This document shows positions 1 through 7,229 of a stretch of DNA of 9,250 nucleotides, piece by piece. Source of the DNA: an uncultured Cellvibrio sp. (GTDB lineage: Bacteria; Pseudomonadota; Gammaproteobacteria; Pseudomonadales; Cellvibrionaceae). The first letter of the stretch is position 1. Every line of letters starts with the position of its first letter. The translations under genes were made by a program, and so were the position numbers. The notes under the pieces were generated by a model. It ran no database searches, had not been told where the DNA came from, and worked only from the letters and a program-made list of their open reading frames with translations. The stretch covers positions 1 through 9,250 of the forward strand of contig CAMLRJ010000097.1 of assembly GCA_946482345.1 (NCBI GenBank). Direction: 5' to 3'.

Positions 1-941
1 TAGATTCTGTTTCTGACGGTCAGCAAGTTGTTATCGGCGGCATAATGCAACACATCGAACAGTGTGGTGTTCACTCGGGCGATTCTGCTTGTTCACTGCC
101 GCCTTATTCTTTGCCTGCGGATGTGCAAAATGACATGCGCGAAATCGTAAAGAAAATGGCAATCGAATTAGGCGTGATTGGTTTGATGAATACACAGCTT
201 GCCTATCAGGATGAAAAAATTTATGTGATTGAAGTGAATCCGCGCGCGTCACGTACTGTGCCGTTTGTTTCAAAATGTATTGGGGTTTCTCTGGCAAAAG
301 TAGCAGCGCGTTGCCAGGCGGGAACTTCTTTGGCAGAGCAAGGTTTTACCAAAGAAATTATTCCAACTTATTTCAGTGTGAAAGAAGCTGTATTTCCATT
401 TAATAAATTTCCGGCAGTTGATCCTATTCTCGGCCCGGAAATGAAATCCACCGGCGAAGTAATGGGTGTAGGTGATACTTTCGGTGAGGCCTATGGAAAA
501 TCACAATTGGGCGCCAATAATCGTATCCCTTCATCAGGTACTGCGTTTATCAGTGTGCGTGATATGGATAAAGATGGCATAGTGGGTGTTGGCAAAGATT
601 TGGCAGAATTAGGTTTTAAATTGGTTGCCACCCGCGGTACGGCTGCAGTTTTGCAGAAAGCAGGCTTGAATGTACAAGTGATTAATAAAGTACAGGAGGG
701 CCGCCCGCATATTGTCGATATGATTAAAAACGATGAAATAGATTTAATTATTAACACGGTTGAAGGTCGCCAGGCCACGCGTGATTCATCGTCAATTCGT
801 CGTAGCGCAGAAAATCATCGTGTTTATTACAACACTACATTAGCGGCGGGTATTGCAGTGTGTATGGCGTTAAATGAGGATCTTGACGGTGAAATTGATG
901 TTCGTCGTTTACAAGATTTACACAAGAGGACAGGCGCATGA
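1..941 (+). CDS. carB: Carbamoyl-phosphate synthase large subunit, C-terminal part (5' end outside window)
   Basis: The reading frame is open from base 3 and gives 312 residues, roughly the last 30% of a protein that is about 1,070 residues in E. coli. CarB makes carbamoyl phosphate from bicarbonate, two ATP and ammonia passed on by CarA, feeding arginine and pyrimidine synthesis in the cytoplasm. The first part is the end of the second ATP-grasp synthetase unit: the [11 protein letters not shown] segment is followed by NTQ and then [11 protein letters not shown], in which Q, E and N have the spacing of the family metal ligands (Q829, E841, N843 in E. coli). The last ~135 residues are the MGS-like allosteric domain, with [13 protein letters not shown] and [18 protein letters not shown], where ornithine and nucleotides act in the E. 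coli enzyme. The stop overlaps the greA start as ATGA, so the two are probably translationally coupled. Only the N-terminus is missing, because of the window edge. Confidence 0.97.
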   Translation, partial: DSVSDGQQVVIGGIMQHIEQCGVHSGDSACSLPPYSLPADVQNDMREIVKKMAIELGVIGLMNTQLAYQDEKIYVIEVNPRASRTVPFVSKCIGVSLAKVAARCQAGTSLAEQGFTKEIIPTYFSVKEAVFPFNKFPAVDPILGPEMKSTGEVMGVGDTFGEAYGKSQLGANNRIPSSGTAFISVRDMDKDGIVGVGKDLAELGFKLVATRGTAAVLQKAGLNVQVINKVQEGRPHIVDMIKNDEIDLIINTVEGRQATRDSSSIRRSAENHRVYYNTTLAAGIAVCMALNEDLDGEIDVRRLQDLHKRTGA

Positions 942-1417
942 GTGCAAAATTTCCTATGACCCAGCAGGGTGCTGAAAGATTACAAGCAGAATTGGAAGAT
1001 CTGAAAAAAGTACAACGTCCACGCATAGTGCAAGCGATTGCTGAAGCACGTGAACACGGTGATTTAAAAGAAAACGCTGAATATTCTGCTGCGCGTGAAC
1101 AACAAAGTTTTTGCGAAGGCCGCATTCAGGAAATTGAAGGCAAGTTAAGCAATGCGCAAATTATTGATGTCACTAAAATCCCACACACAGGAAAAGTGAT
1201 TTTCGGTTCAACCGTGACAATCATTAATGTAGAAACTGAGCAGCAATCCACATATCAAATTGTCGGTGACGACGAAGCTGATGTGAAAGCCAATAAAATT
1301 TCTGTTAATTCACCCATTGCACGTGCATTGGTCGGTAAAGAAGAGGGCGATGTGGTGGTTGTGAAAGCGCCTGGTGGTGATGTTGAATATGAAATTGATA
1401 AGGTTGAACATATTTAA
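938..1417 (+). CDS. greA: Transcription elongation factor GreA
   Basis: A complete 159-residue protein, essentially the family length (158 in E. coli). GreA enters the secondary channel of stalled, backtracked RNA polymerase and stimulates cleavage of the extruded 3' RNA. The N-terminal antiparallel coiled coil covers about residues 8-76 and carries the tip motif [16 protein letters not shown], with acidic residues D42 and E45 matching the catalytic-tip D41 and E44 of E. coli. The C-terminal FKBP-like domain follows (about 80-159), with the typical ending [14 protein letters not shown]. The start is fixed by an AGAGGA ribosome-binding site at 925-930 inside carB, 7 nt from the ATG, and by the [13 protein letters not shown] beginning. 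It shares ATGA with the carB stop and is the last gene before a strong terminator, so it is probably the distal gene of a car operon. carA is not in view. Confidence 0.98.
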   Translation: MSAKFPMTQQGAERLQAELEDLKKVQRPRIVQAIAEAREHGDLKENAEYSAAREQQSFCEGRIQEIEGKLSNAQIIDVTKIPHTGKVIFGSTVTIINVETEQQSTYQIVGDDEADVKANKISVNSPIARALVGKEEGDVVVVKAPGGDVEYEIDKVEHI

Positions 1418-1432
1418 GTTTTAATTTAATTC

Positions 1433-1462
1433 AAAAACCGATCCTTGTGATCGGTTTTTTTT
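1433..1462 (+). terminator. Rho-independent terminator after greA
   Basis: An 11-bp perfect stem pairs AAAAACCGATC (1433-1443) with GATCGGTTTTT (1449-1459) around the loop CTTGT, and the T-run continues to 1462. It begins 16 bp after the greA stop. This is the textbook form and should end the carB-greA transcript. The A-run on the left arm means it could also work in the opposite direction. Confidence 0.93.
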
Positions 1463-1464
1463 AC

Positions 1465-1575
1465 TTCACCCCACCCTAGCCCTCCCCTTGGCAAGGGGAG
1501 GGGACAGATATCACTCCATATTAATTAGGGAGTAATGTTCCTCCCCCTTGCCAAGGGGGAGGTTAGGAGGGTGAA
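1465..1575. repeat. 111-bp intergenic inverted-repeat element with palindromic arms (REP/MITE-like)
   Basis: The left arm (1465-1503) and right arm (1540-1575) are imperfect inverted repeats of each other, both beginning TTCACCC when read inward and sharing a CCCTTGGCAAGGGG-type core. Each arm can fold on itself: 1480-1490 pairs with 1492-1502 in the left arm, and 1540-1550 pairs with 1552-1562 in the right arm, both 11 bp around a single base. A short AT-rich middle carries a further stem, ACTCC (1513-1517) with GGAGT (1529-1533). The whole can be drawn as one long stem or as three hairpins. No coding capacity for a transposase is present, so this is a non-autonomous or structural repeat. 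Similar CCCTCxCCCTAxCCCTC-type intergenic repeats are common in gammaproteobacterial genomes. Calling it mobile is an inference; there is no clear target-site duplication. It fills nearly all the space between the greA terminator and the next gene. Confidence 0.85.
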
Positions 1576-1594
1576 AGGCAATACAGAGAAAATT

Positions 1595-2590
1595 ATGCAA
1601 CAAAACCCAATAGACGCTGTAATCACCTGGGTAGATGGAAGCGATCCTCAACATGCAAAAAAATTGGAAGATTATTTGCAGTCGATTGGCGGTGCTCGCC
1701 CTAAATCTGCCAGCAAAACCCGTTTTCATAATGCGGGTGAATTGGATTATTGTGTTACATCACTTTTAAAATTTGCACCCTGGATTCGTACTATTTTTAT
1801 TGTCACCGATAATCAACAACCGCAGTTAATGCAAGCGATAAAAGGTACCGAATTTGAATCTCGCATTAAACTTATTGATCACAATATTATTTTTCAGGGC
1901 TATGAATCGGCATTGCCAAGTTTCAACAGCATGGCGATCAGTTCGTTGATTTGGAAAATTCCGGATCTTGCCGAACAATTTTTATTTTTAAATGATGACT
2001 TTGTGTTGATTAGCCCGGCAGCGCCTGAGGATTTTTTTCGGGATAATAAGGTGGTATTGAGAGGTAAATGGCGAGCACAACCTGCGGTACAGTGGTGGAA
2101 TCCGATTGTTCAATGGTTTAAAAAAGACAAAAAAAAATCCCGTATCAGTTTTTGGGGGTTGCAACAAAATTGTGCTCACTTGTTAGGGTTTGATCAACAA
2201 TATTTCCGTTTGCCTCATGTTCCCCATGCATGGACTAAAACGGCATGGAAAACGCTGGCGGCTGAATATCCATCGGCCGTTGAAAAAAACATTCGGGCGC
2301 ATTTGCGTCAGCCTGATTTGTTTGTTCCCGAAAGCTTATCGGCACATTTTCATCTTAAATCTGGAACAGCAATCATCGACAATTCACGTATTAATGTTCA
2401 ATTAAAACCGGTTGAGCAATCAATATGGAGAATAAAAGTAAAGCTTTATTTGGCTAAACAGTCGAAGCGCTATATGGTGTCCTGTATTCAAAGCATAGAA
2501 TCCGCTTCAGATACAAAACAAAGGTTGATTTTTGGCTGGTTGGATGAGTGTGTAGGTAAGTTTACAGCTTTGTTAAATGATAGAAAATAA
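1595..2590 (+). CDS. Stealth-family sugar-phosphate transferase
   Basis: A 331-residue cytoplasmic-type protein with the ordered conserved regions of the Stealth family. These enzymes transfer a sugar-1-phosphate onto a glycan acceptor, as in some capsule polymerases, and are related to the animal GlcNAc-1-phosphotransferase. CR1 is IDAVITWVDGSDP (residues 6-18). CR2 runs from about residue 43, with RFHNAGELDYCVTSLLKFAPW, then IFIVTDNQQP (67-76) and FLFLNDDFVL with the paired aspartates D134/D135. A CR3-like stretch follows with LPHVPHAWTK (206-215) and a later NIRAHLR. I see no signal peptide or membrane span. The frame stays open upstream to an ATG at 1535, but that lies inside the repeat element and would add 20 low-information residues. 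The ATG at 1595, five codons before CR1, is preferred although its ribosome-binding site (GAGAA) is weak. It holds a run of nine A (2129-2137). Donor sugar and acceptor cannot be told from sequence. Confidence 0.88.
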   Translation: MQQNPIDAVITWVDGSDPQHAKKLEDYLQSIGGARPKSASKTRFHNAGELDYCVTSLLKFAPWIRTIFIVTDNQQPQLMQAIKGTEFESRIKLIDHNIIFQGYESALPSFNSMAISSLIWKIPDLAEQFLFLNDDFVLISPAAPEDFFRDNKVVLRGKWRAQPAVQWWNPIVQWFKKDKKKSRISFWGLQQNCAHLLGFDQQYFRLPHVPHAWTKTAWKTLAAEYPSAVEKNIRAHLRQPDLFVPESLSAHFHLKSGTAIIDNSRINVQLKPVEQSIWRIKVKLYLAKQSKRYMVSCIQSIESASDTKQRLIFGWLDECVGKFTALLNDRK

Positions 2591-2651
2591 TCCCAATATG
2601 GATATCGAATTTTATGGTGTGTAATCTTAATTCTTTAATGCGGAGAATTTT

Positions 2652-3224
2652 ATGTCAATTGATTTTTCATTAAGAGATCCACTTTCCGGTGTCCTGGAGC
2701 AATTGTCACATCGTTGGTCACCGCGAGCTTTTACTAAAACTGTTATGGATGACCAAGTTCTTGCGCGTATTTTGGATGCCGCCCGTTTTGCGCCATCCTG
2801 TTTTAATGCGCAGCCCTGGCGTTTTTATACATCCAGTGAAAAAACGTTTAATGAATATTTATCTTTATTAAACGAAACTAATCAGTTGTGGGCAAAAGAT
2901 GCCAGCGTAATTGGTTTTTTGGTTGGAAAAAAACAATTTGAACATAATGGAAAATCCAATGCACATTATGCATTTGACTGTGGAGCAGCCTGGATGAGTT
3001 TGGTATTGCAAGCTCAATATGAAGGCTTTTATTGTCATGGGATGGCGGGCATACAAAAACAAAAAATTGAAAATTTCCTGGGTATAGATACTGAAACGGA
3101 TGATGTCTTGATGGCGTTTGCTATAGGTAAAATAGGCAACAGAGAAAGCTTGCCAGATAACTTTCGTGAAAAAGAAAATCCATCATCACGTAAAAAATTG
3201 GATCAAATTTGGCTTGGCAGATAA
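2652..3224 (+). CDS. Nitroreductase-family FMN-dependent oxidoreductase
   Basis: A 190-residue protein of the usual size for the small nitroreductase fold, a homodimeric, FMN-binding, NAD(P)H-using enzyme of the cytoplasm. Family marks are HRWSPRAF (residues ~20-27), which contributes to FMN phosphate binding, and RFAPSCFNAQPWRF (~45-58), the characteristic AP-S-x-x-N-x-QPW signature. DCGAAWMSLVLQAQYEGFYCHGMAGI (~109-134, broken here by family-variable positions) is the helix and loop near the dimer and flavin, and AFAIGKIG precedes the C-terminal tail. The start is supported by GGAG at 2642-2645, 6 nt before the ATG. It lies 61 bp after the Stealth gene, so the two may share a transcript, but no functional link to envelope glycans is apparent. 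Its stop is 5 bp from the stop of the opposing LTA-synthase-like gene. The physiological substrate is unknown; family membership does not predict it. Confidence 0.9.
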   Translation: MSIDFSLRDPLSGVLEQLSHRWSPRAFTKTVMDDQVLARILDAARFAPSCFNAQPWRFYTSSEKTFNEYLSLLNETNQLWAKDASVIGFLVGKKQFEHNGKSNAHYAFDCGAAWMSLVLQAQYEGFYCHGMAGIQKQKIENFLGIDTETDDVLMAFAIGKIGNRESLPDNFREKENPSSRKKLDQIWLGR

Positions 3225-3229
3225 ATCAT

Positions 3230-5197
3230 TTACTCCGTTATCTTTTTTGATGTTTGATAGCTTTGATTCCTGTACAAAATAGAAGGCAACAATACATGCG
3301 CAATCGCTTTTTGTTTGTCTTCTGTTTTTACGGGGGTTTCCAGTAAATGTACTTTCTTTTCTGTGCGATTATATTCAGCTGCTACTGCAGTGGCATCAGG
3401 TTTCAAAATAGTTAACTTGTTCTCTTCCAATAAAGCGAAATAATCTTCAAATTGCATAATAGCTCGACCGGGTTGGTTCGGATACCTGGTAAAATCACGT
3501 CCCAACATCGGGTGCTCTCCAGATACACCTATTAGTGAAAAAAGAGTGGGCGCCAAATCAATTTGACTGGCAAGGGATTTAATTTTTTTCGGTTGAATGT
3601 CAGCGCCTAAAATTAATCCGGGAATCTGAAATTTTTCGACAGGCACTAAATTATTGCCATAAACACGGTTGTCATGATCGGCTACGATTAAAAATACAGT
3701 GTTTTCCCAATAAGCACTGGCTTTCGCTTTTTTAATAAAATCACCCAGAGCATAGTCTGCATATTTAACAGCATTGTTGACGGTGTTTTTGGGCTGCTCA
3801 TACAATTCAATACGCCCATCAGGAAATTCAAAAGGCTCGTGATTGCTGGATGAAAAAACCAAACTGAAAAAAGGCTTTTTTTGTTGATGTAATTGTAAAA
3901 AATGTTGGTGCGCATGATTATACAGATCTTCATCACTTGCGCCCCAGCTGCCAACAAACACCGGATTTTGTATATCGTTGATATCAATCATTTGCTGGAA
4001 GCCATTGCCAGTAAAAAAGCTGCGCATATTATCGAAATGTGCTTCACCACCGTAAATAAATTCGGTGTGGAATCCTTGTTGCTTTAATAAATCAGCAATA
4101 GTAAAAAAATTCTTTTGTGACAACGAAAGTTTTACAACACTTTGTGCCGGTGTTGGTGGGTAACCGGAAACCACCGCTTCAATTCCACGAACAGATCGTG
4201 TTCCTGTAGCGTAAAGTTGTTCAAACCACCAGCCTTCATCTTTTAACTTTTCCAGTTCAGGTGTTACTGGCAATCCACCGAGACTTTGTACAAAGGTTGC
4301 GCCTAGACTTTCTTGTAACAAAATAACGAGATTAAGGGGCTTATCACGTTTTATTGCAGCGATTTGTTTGTGTAAGGTTGGTAGCTCAGGGTTATTGAAT
4401 TGGTAATTTTGTAACCATGGCCAGTCAAGATTTTCTTTGATAGCGGTAGCCTTATCCAGTTTGCCATAAACTTCGCTGGACTTGGATTCATGTTTCATAT
4501 TGTAAATGGCAAATAACACCGAATAACTTGAACTGATGACCAGTGAATTAACCAGTGCGTCACCCGTAATCGAAAAAAATGCGGGGTTTGCAGGGCGATG
4601 TTGGGTCGTTGAACGAATGGATATAGCTAAAAACAAAATAATAATCGGCCAGGTAATGATTAAGTTTTTGTAGCTAACATCTGCAGATACAGGTTTTGTA
4701 TCTTTAATTAATTTTGCAGCAATAACACTGAAGACGACCGTCAGAACAATACCCAGCAAGAGAGGAATTCGAAATCCATTCCATAAAGTAGAAAAAACTT
4801 CTTTGGGATACTTTAAATATTCGATAAACAGACGGTTAGGCCGAATATCATATTGCATAATAAAACCGGGTGATGCCAATTCCATAAAAATGATCAGTGC
4901 GGCACCTGCAACAGCCCAATAATAAGAAAACGTTTCCCAAGCATTTTTCCATTGATTGGGTTTAAACAATAAAATAATGAGGCAAGGAAATAAGATCCAA
5001 AGGCTGACCATAATCAAATCGGCGCGAATACCTTGAATGATAATATTCATCAGTTGTTCGGTTTCAGCAACACGATCATATTGCCAAGCCAGTAAACCTA
5101 AACGGCTGATACTCAAGAAGACCAGACCGATCAATAACATACGGAATAAAAATCGATAAGGGCCTGAAAATAAAAAATTGGAAAGGGGGTTTACCAT
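3230..5197 (-). CDS. LTA-synthase-like membrane sulfatase (phosphoglycerol or phosphoethanolamine transferase family)
   Basis: A 655-residue inner-membrane protein: five hydrophobic spans (about 19-38, 61-78, 92-110, 144-163 and 179-195), a linker, then a sulfatase/alkaline-phosphatase-superfamily domain (about 285-565) expected in the periplasm. Catalytic landmarks are present: QESLG (metal ligand E296), ATGTRSVRGIEA with T333 as the likely nucleophile, SSNHEPF (H453) and ADHD (D507/H508). They correspond in order to the E255, T300, H416 and D475/H476 positions of Staphylococcus LtaS. Gram-negative relatives include OpgB-type enzymes that move phosphoglycerol from phosphatidylglycerol onto glycans; which acceptor is used here is not determinable. 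An in-frame TTG lies 6 nt upstream (5201-5203), but the ATG ending at 5197 has a GAG about 8 nt upstream, so it is preferred. The C-terminal ~90 residues lie outside the core domain. The gene sits 199 bp downstream of another membrane sulfatase in the same direction. Confidence 0.9.
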   Translation of the reverse strand: MVNPLSNFLFSGPYRFLFRMLLIGLVFLSISRLGLLAWQYDRVAETEQLMNIIIQGIRADLIMVSLWILFPCLIILLFKPNQWKNAWETFSYYWAVAGAALIIFMELASPGFIMQYDIRPNRLFIEYLKYPKEVFSTLWNGFRIPLLLGIVLTVVFSVIAAKLIKDTKPVSADVSYKNLIITWPIIILFLAISIRSTTQHRPANPAFFSITGDALVNSLVISSSYSVLFAIYNMKHESKSSEVYGKLDKATAIKENLDWPWLQNYQFNNPELPTLHKQIAAIKRDKPLNLVILLQESLGATFVQSLGGLPVTPELEKLKDEGWWFEQLYATGTRSVRGIEAVVSGYPPTPAQSVVKLSLSQKNFFTIADLLKQQGFHTEFIYGGEAHFDNMRSFFTGNGFQQMIDINDIQNPVFVGSWGASDEDLYNHAHQHFLQLHQQKKPFFSLVFSSSNHEPFEFPDGRIELYEQPKNTVNNAVKYADYALGDFIKKAKASAYWENTVFLIVADHDNRVYGNNLVPVEKFQIPGLILGADIQPKKIKSLASQIDLAPTLFSLIGVSGEHPMLGRDFTRYPNQPGRAIMQFEDYFALLEENKLTILKPDATAVAAEYNRTEKKVHLLETPVKTEDKQKAIAHVLLPSILYRNQSYQTSKKITE

Positions 5198-5396
5198 AAT
5201 CAAAACTCGCTAATAGGTACACACAACAAATCGATGTTGGACATACCCTGCAGTTTATTTTGATTAACTTAAGCGAATCTTAAATGTTGCAGTCCGTGGT
5301 CAGCAAATAGTAAACAGGCGCGCCATTCAACGCGCGCGGGTGGTTATTGAATTACCTAAATAATCCTATGATGCTTTATATTGAATCTGTCATGGA
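5198..5396 (-). other. 199-bp gap between the two membrane-sulfatase genes
   Basis: No gene is visible. A GC-rich inverted repeat, GCGCGC (5318-5323) with GCGCGC (5332-5337), stands out in AT-rich surroundings but has no T-run on either strand, so it is not a standard terminator. Reading the minus strand, TTGCTG (5306-5301) and TAAGAT (5282-5277) with an 18-bp spacer could be a weak promoter for the LTA-synthase-like gene. The gap is long enough for that gene to have its own promoter, but this is not demonstrated. Confidence 0.3.
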
Positions 5397-7229
5397 TTAA
5401 TGCTTCAGGAATCGTGAAATTTTTTCGAGATTATCTTGTATCACTGCAGCAGGGAGTTGTTGGTTATCCAGTATGCGGTAATTTTCATCGTAAACTTTTC
5501 CTTTGCCAAAGTTATCGAAAAAGAACATTTTATTTTGATAAAAAATAGCTCTTTCCGTCCAGGTTTCCATTAACAAACTGCGATCCTGTGACTGTTGTGC
5601 TGTTTGATCAAATAGAGATTGTCCGGTTGAATAACGGTTAATCGGATTGGTACACGCCATTAATTCTTGCATTATGCTGGGTACTATATCTTCATGTGAA
5701 CTGAGGTGTGTATAAGTGTGGGCAGTTTTTTCTGGCCACAAAATTAGCAAAGGAACTTTGGTTTGCCAGATGCTGAAATTACTGTTATGGCCCCAATGAT
5801 TACCACCTGTTTCATTAAATTCCTGACCGTGGTCACTGGTAATAATAATGAGCGTATTTTCCAGCAATGCACGCTTTTGTAAATGATCTATGACTTTTTG
5901 AATCTGCTTATCAACATAATGTGCAGTTGATTTATACAGATTCAAAAAGGGCAAGGGATCATAGTCTTTGTCCAGTGCGAGATAATTAACATTATCCAGC
6001 CTGGGCTCAAATACTTTTGGATAATCTTTCGGCAAGCTATAAGCATGCGGGGCATCATAAAATAAAAATCCGAAAAAAGGTTTGCTGGTATCGGCAGCAT
6101 CGATTTTGTTAATTAATTGATTACTAATTTCTGCATCGTTTTCAGCACTGGTTTTATGCGGACCTTTGTTTAGTTCGGTTCGTAATTTTGAAAAAATTGT
6201 TCGGTCGAATTCCGGGAAAGTCAATTTGGTACTGCCATAAATAAAATGCTGATATTGCTTTTCCAGAGTCAGGTCAAACAAAATGCTACCGCGTTCATGC
6301 GTTAACATGGGGTGCCAATAAGCTCCGTTTAATCCGTAAAATAAACTGAACATGCCATAACGGGTAGAGTTGCCACCGCTGAAATGATTATCAAAATTCA
6401 GCGCCTGATTTTTTAATGCCGCTGTAAAGGGCATGATTTCCGGTGTCACCATATCAAACCGCAATGAATCAACCACCAGAAAAATAATGTTGAGCGGTTT
6501 TTCTGCAGGGCAATTAAGCGGCTCCAGTGGATAGCGAACGCCGGAAGATTTAACTGATAAGCTCACTTCCTTTTTGGTGTTTACATCGAACCCCATTTTT
6601 TTTAGCTTTGATCGCATGGTGATAGGTGGCAACCAGGGAATATAACGATTTTGACTGGTAACTGTTTCCCATTTAAATCCATCAGCAAAACCATTGAGAA
6701 GAATAAACAGGGTTTCAATCACTAAAAATCCACCTATCCATTTTTTTCCTGATATTGAGTTTAGCCAGCCGCGTTTTTCAATAAAATACAAAAATAAAAA
6801 TTGAATCAAAATACTGAATAAAAAAATCACCAAAATACTTAGCCACATTTGCCATGAGAAAGCGATGTTTTCCAGCAGTGCACCACTGAACAATAAATTC
6901 ATTACCATGCCATTAATATGAAAATGGTAAAGCGAATAAATTTGCAGGTTGGTGATGATTAATAATTGTGCGGAAGCAAACAGCACGATTGCCAGTGGTT
7001 TTTTGAGAGGTGCATAAATCAGACTGATCAACTTGATGGGCAATACTAATAAAAAACTGATCAGGGTGAATTGTAGAATGAGCCCGAGACTCCTGTAGCC
7101 CCATTCAAGCACAGAATAATCATCCGTAGAAATTCCCAGGCTGATCACTGCCATGGTGAGTGCATTAAGAAAGCCGAAGGTTAGCAACCAGGGCTGTGCC
7201 CCGGGTTTGGAAAATAAAATTGCCGTCAT
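5397..7229 (-). CDS. YejM/PbgA/LapC-like inner-membrane sulfatase-domain protein (DUF3413 type)
   Basis: A 610-residue protein with five membrane spans (about 12-33, 48-72, 78-101, 127-150 and 164-182), a linker and a periplasmic sulfatase-fold domain (about 245-525). The layout and several signatures match YejM/PbgA/LapC of enteric bacteria (586 residues in E. coli): FHING after span 3, FADG before the linker, PPITMRSKLKKMGF, VVDSLRFDM (252-260), HFSGGNSTRYGMFSLFYG (282-299) and a late YSTGQSLF. In enterics this protein senses LPS and controls LpxC stability through LapB. Unlike E. coli YejM, as I recall its sequence, this copy keeps a classical metal motif SDHGQEFNE (465-473) and GGNHWGHNSNFS (475-486), with T289 in the nucleophile position, so it may be an active transferase or hydrolase. 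The start ATG has no strong ribosome-binding site. The gene points away from the GT90 gene and toward the LTA-synthase-like gene. Confidence 0.9.
   Translation of the reverse strand: MTAILFSKPGAQPWLLTFGFLNALTMAVISLGISTDDYSVLEWGYRSLGLILQFTLISFLLVLPIKLISLIYAPLKKPLAIVLFASAQLLIITNLQIYSLYHFHINGMVMNLLFSGALLENIAFSWQMWLSILVIFLFSILIQFLFLYFIEKRGWLNSISGKKWIGGFLVIETLFILLNGFADGFKWETVTSQNRYIPWLPPITMRSKLKKMGFDVNTKKEVSLSVKSSGVRYPLEPLNCPAEKPLNIIFLVVDSLRFDMVTPEIMPFTAALKNQALNFDNHFSGGNSTRYGMFSLFYGLNGAYWHPMLTHERGSILFDLTLEKQYQHFIYGSTKLTFPEFDRTIFSKLRTELNKGPHKTSAENDAEISNQLINKIDAADTSKPFFGFLFYDAPHAYSLPKDYPKVFEPRLDNVNYLALDKDYDPLPFLNLYKSTAHYVDKQIQKVIDHLQKRALLENTLIIITSDHGQEFNETGGNHWGHNSNFSIWQTKVPLLILWPEKTAHTYTHLSSHEDIVPSIMQELMACTNPINRYSTGQSLFDQTAQQSQDRSLLMETWTERAIFYQNKMFFFDNFGKGKVYDENYRILDNQQLPAAVIQDNLEKISRFLKH

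Noticed and set aside
491..1125. Minus-strand open frames opposite carB and greA
   Set aside because: They lie wholly opposite strongly conserved coding sequence and show no recognisable protein features, so they are shadows.
1488..1553. TTGGCA (1488-1493) and TTGCCA (1548-1553) within the repeat as -35 boxes for the Stealth gene
   Set aside because: No acceptable -10 hexamer occurs 16-18 bp downstream of either one.
3688..4087. Open frames of 60-100 codons inside the LTA-synthase-like gene
   Set aside because: They overlap the conserved catalytic domain in other frames and have no domain signal.
5198..5203. TTG at 5201-5203 as start of the LTA-synthase-like gene
   Set aside because: The ribosome-binding-site-like GAG is only about 2 nt from the TTG but a normal 8 nt from the ATG at 5195-5197, and the TTG adds just two residues.
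5317..5337. GC-rich inverted repeat as a terminator of the YejM-like gene
   Set aside because: The stem is 6 bp with an 8-nt loop and is not followed by a T-run on the minus strand, so it lacks the form of an intrinsic terminator.
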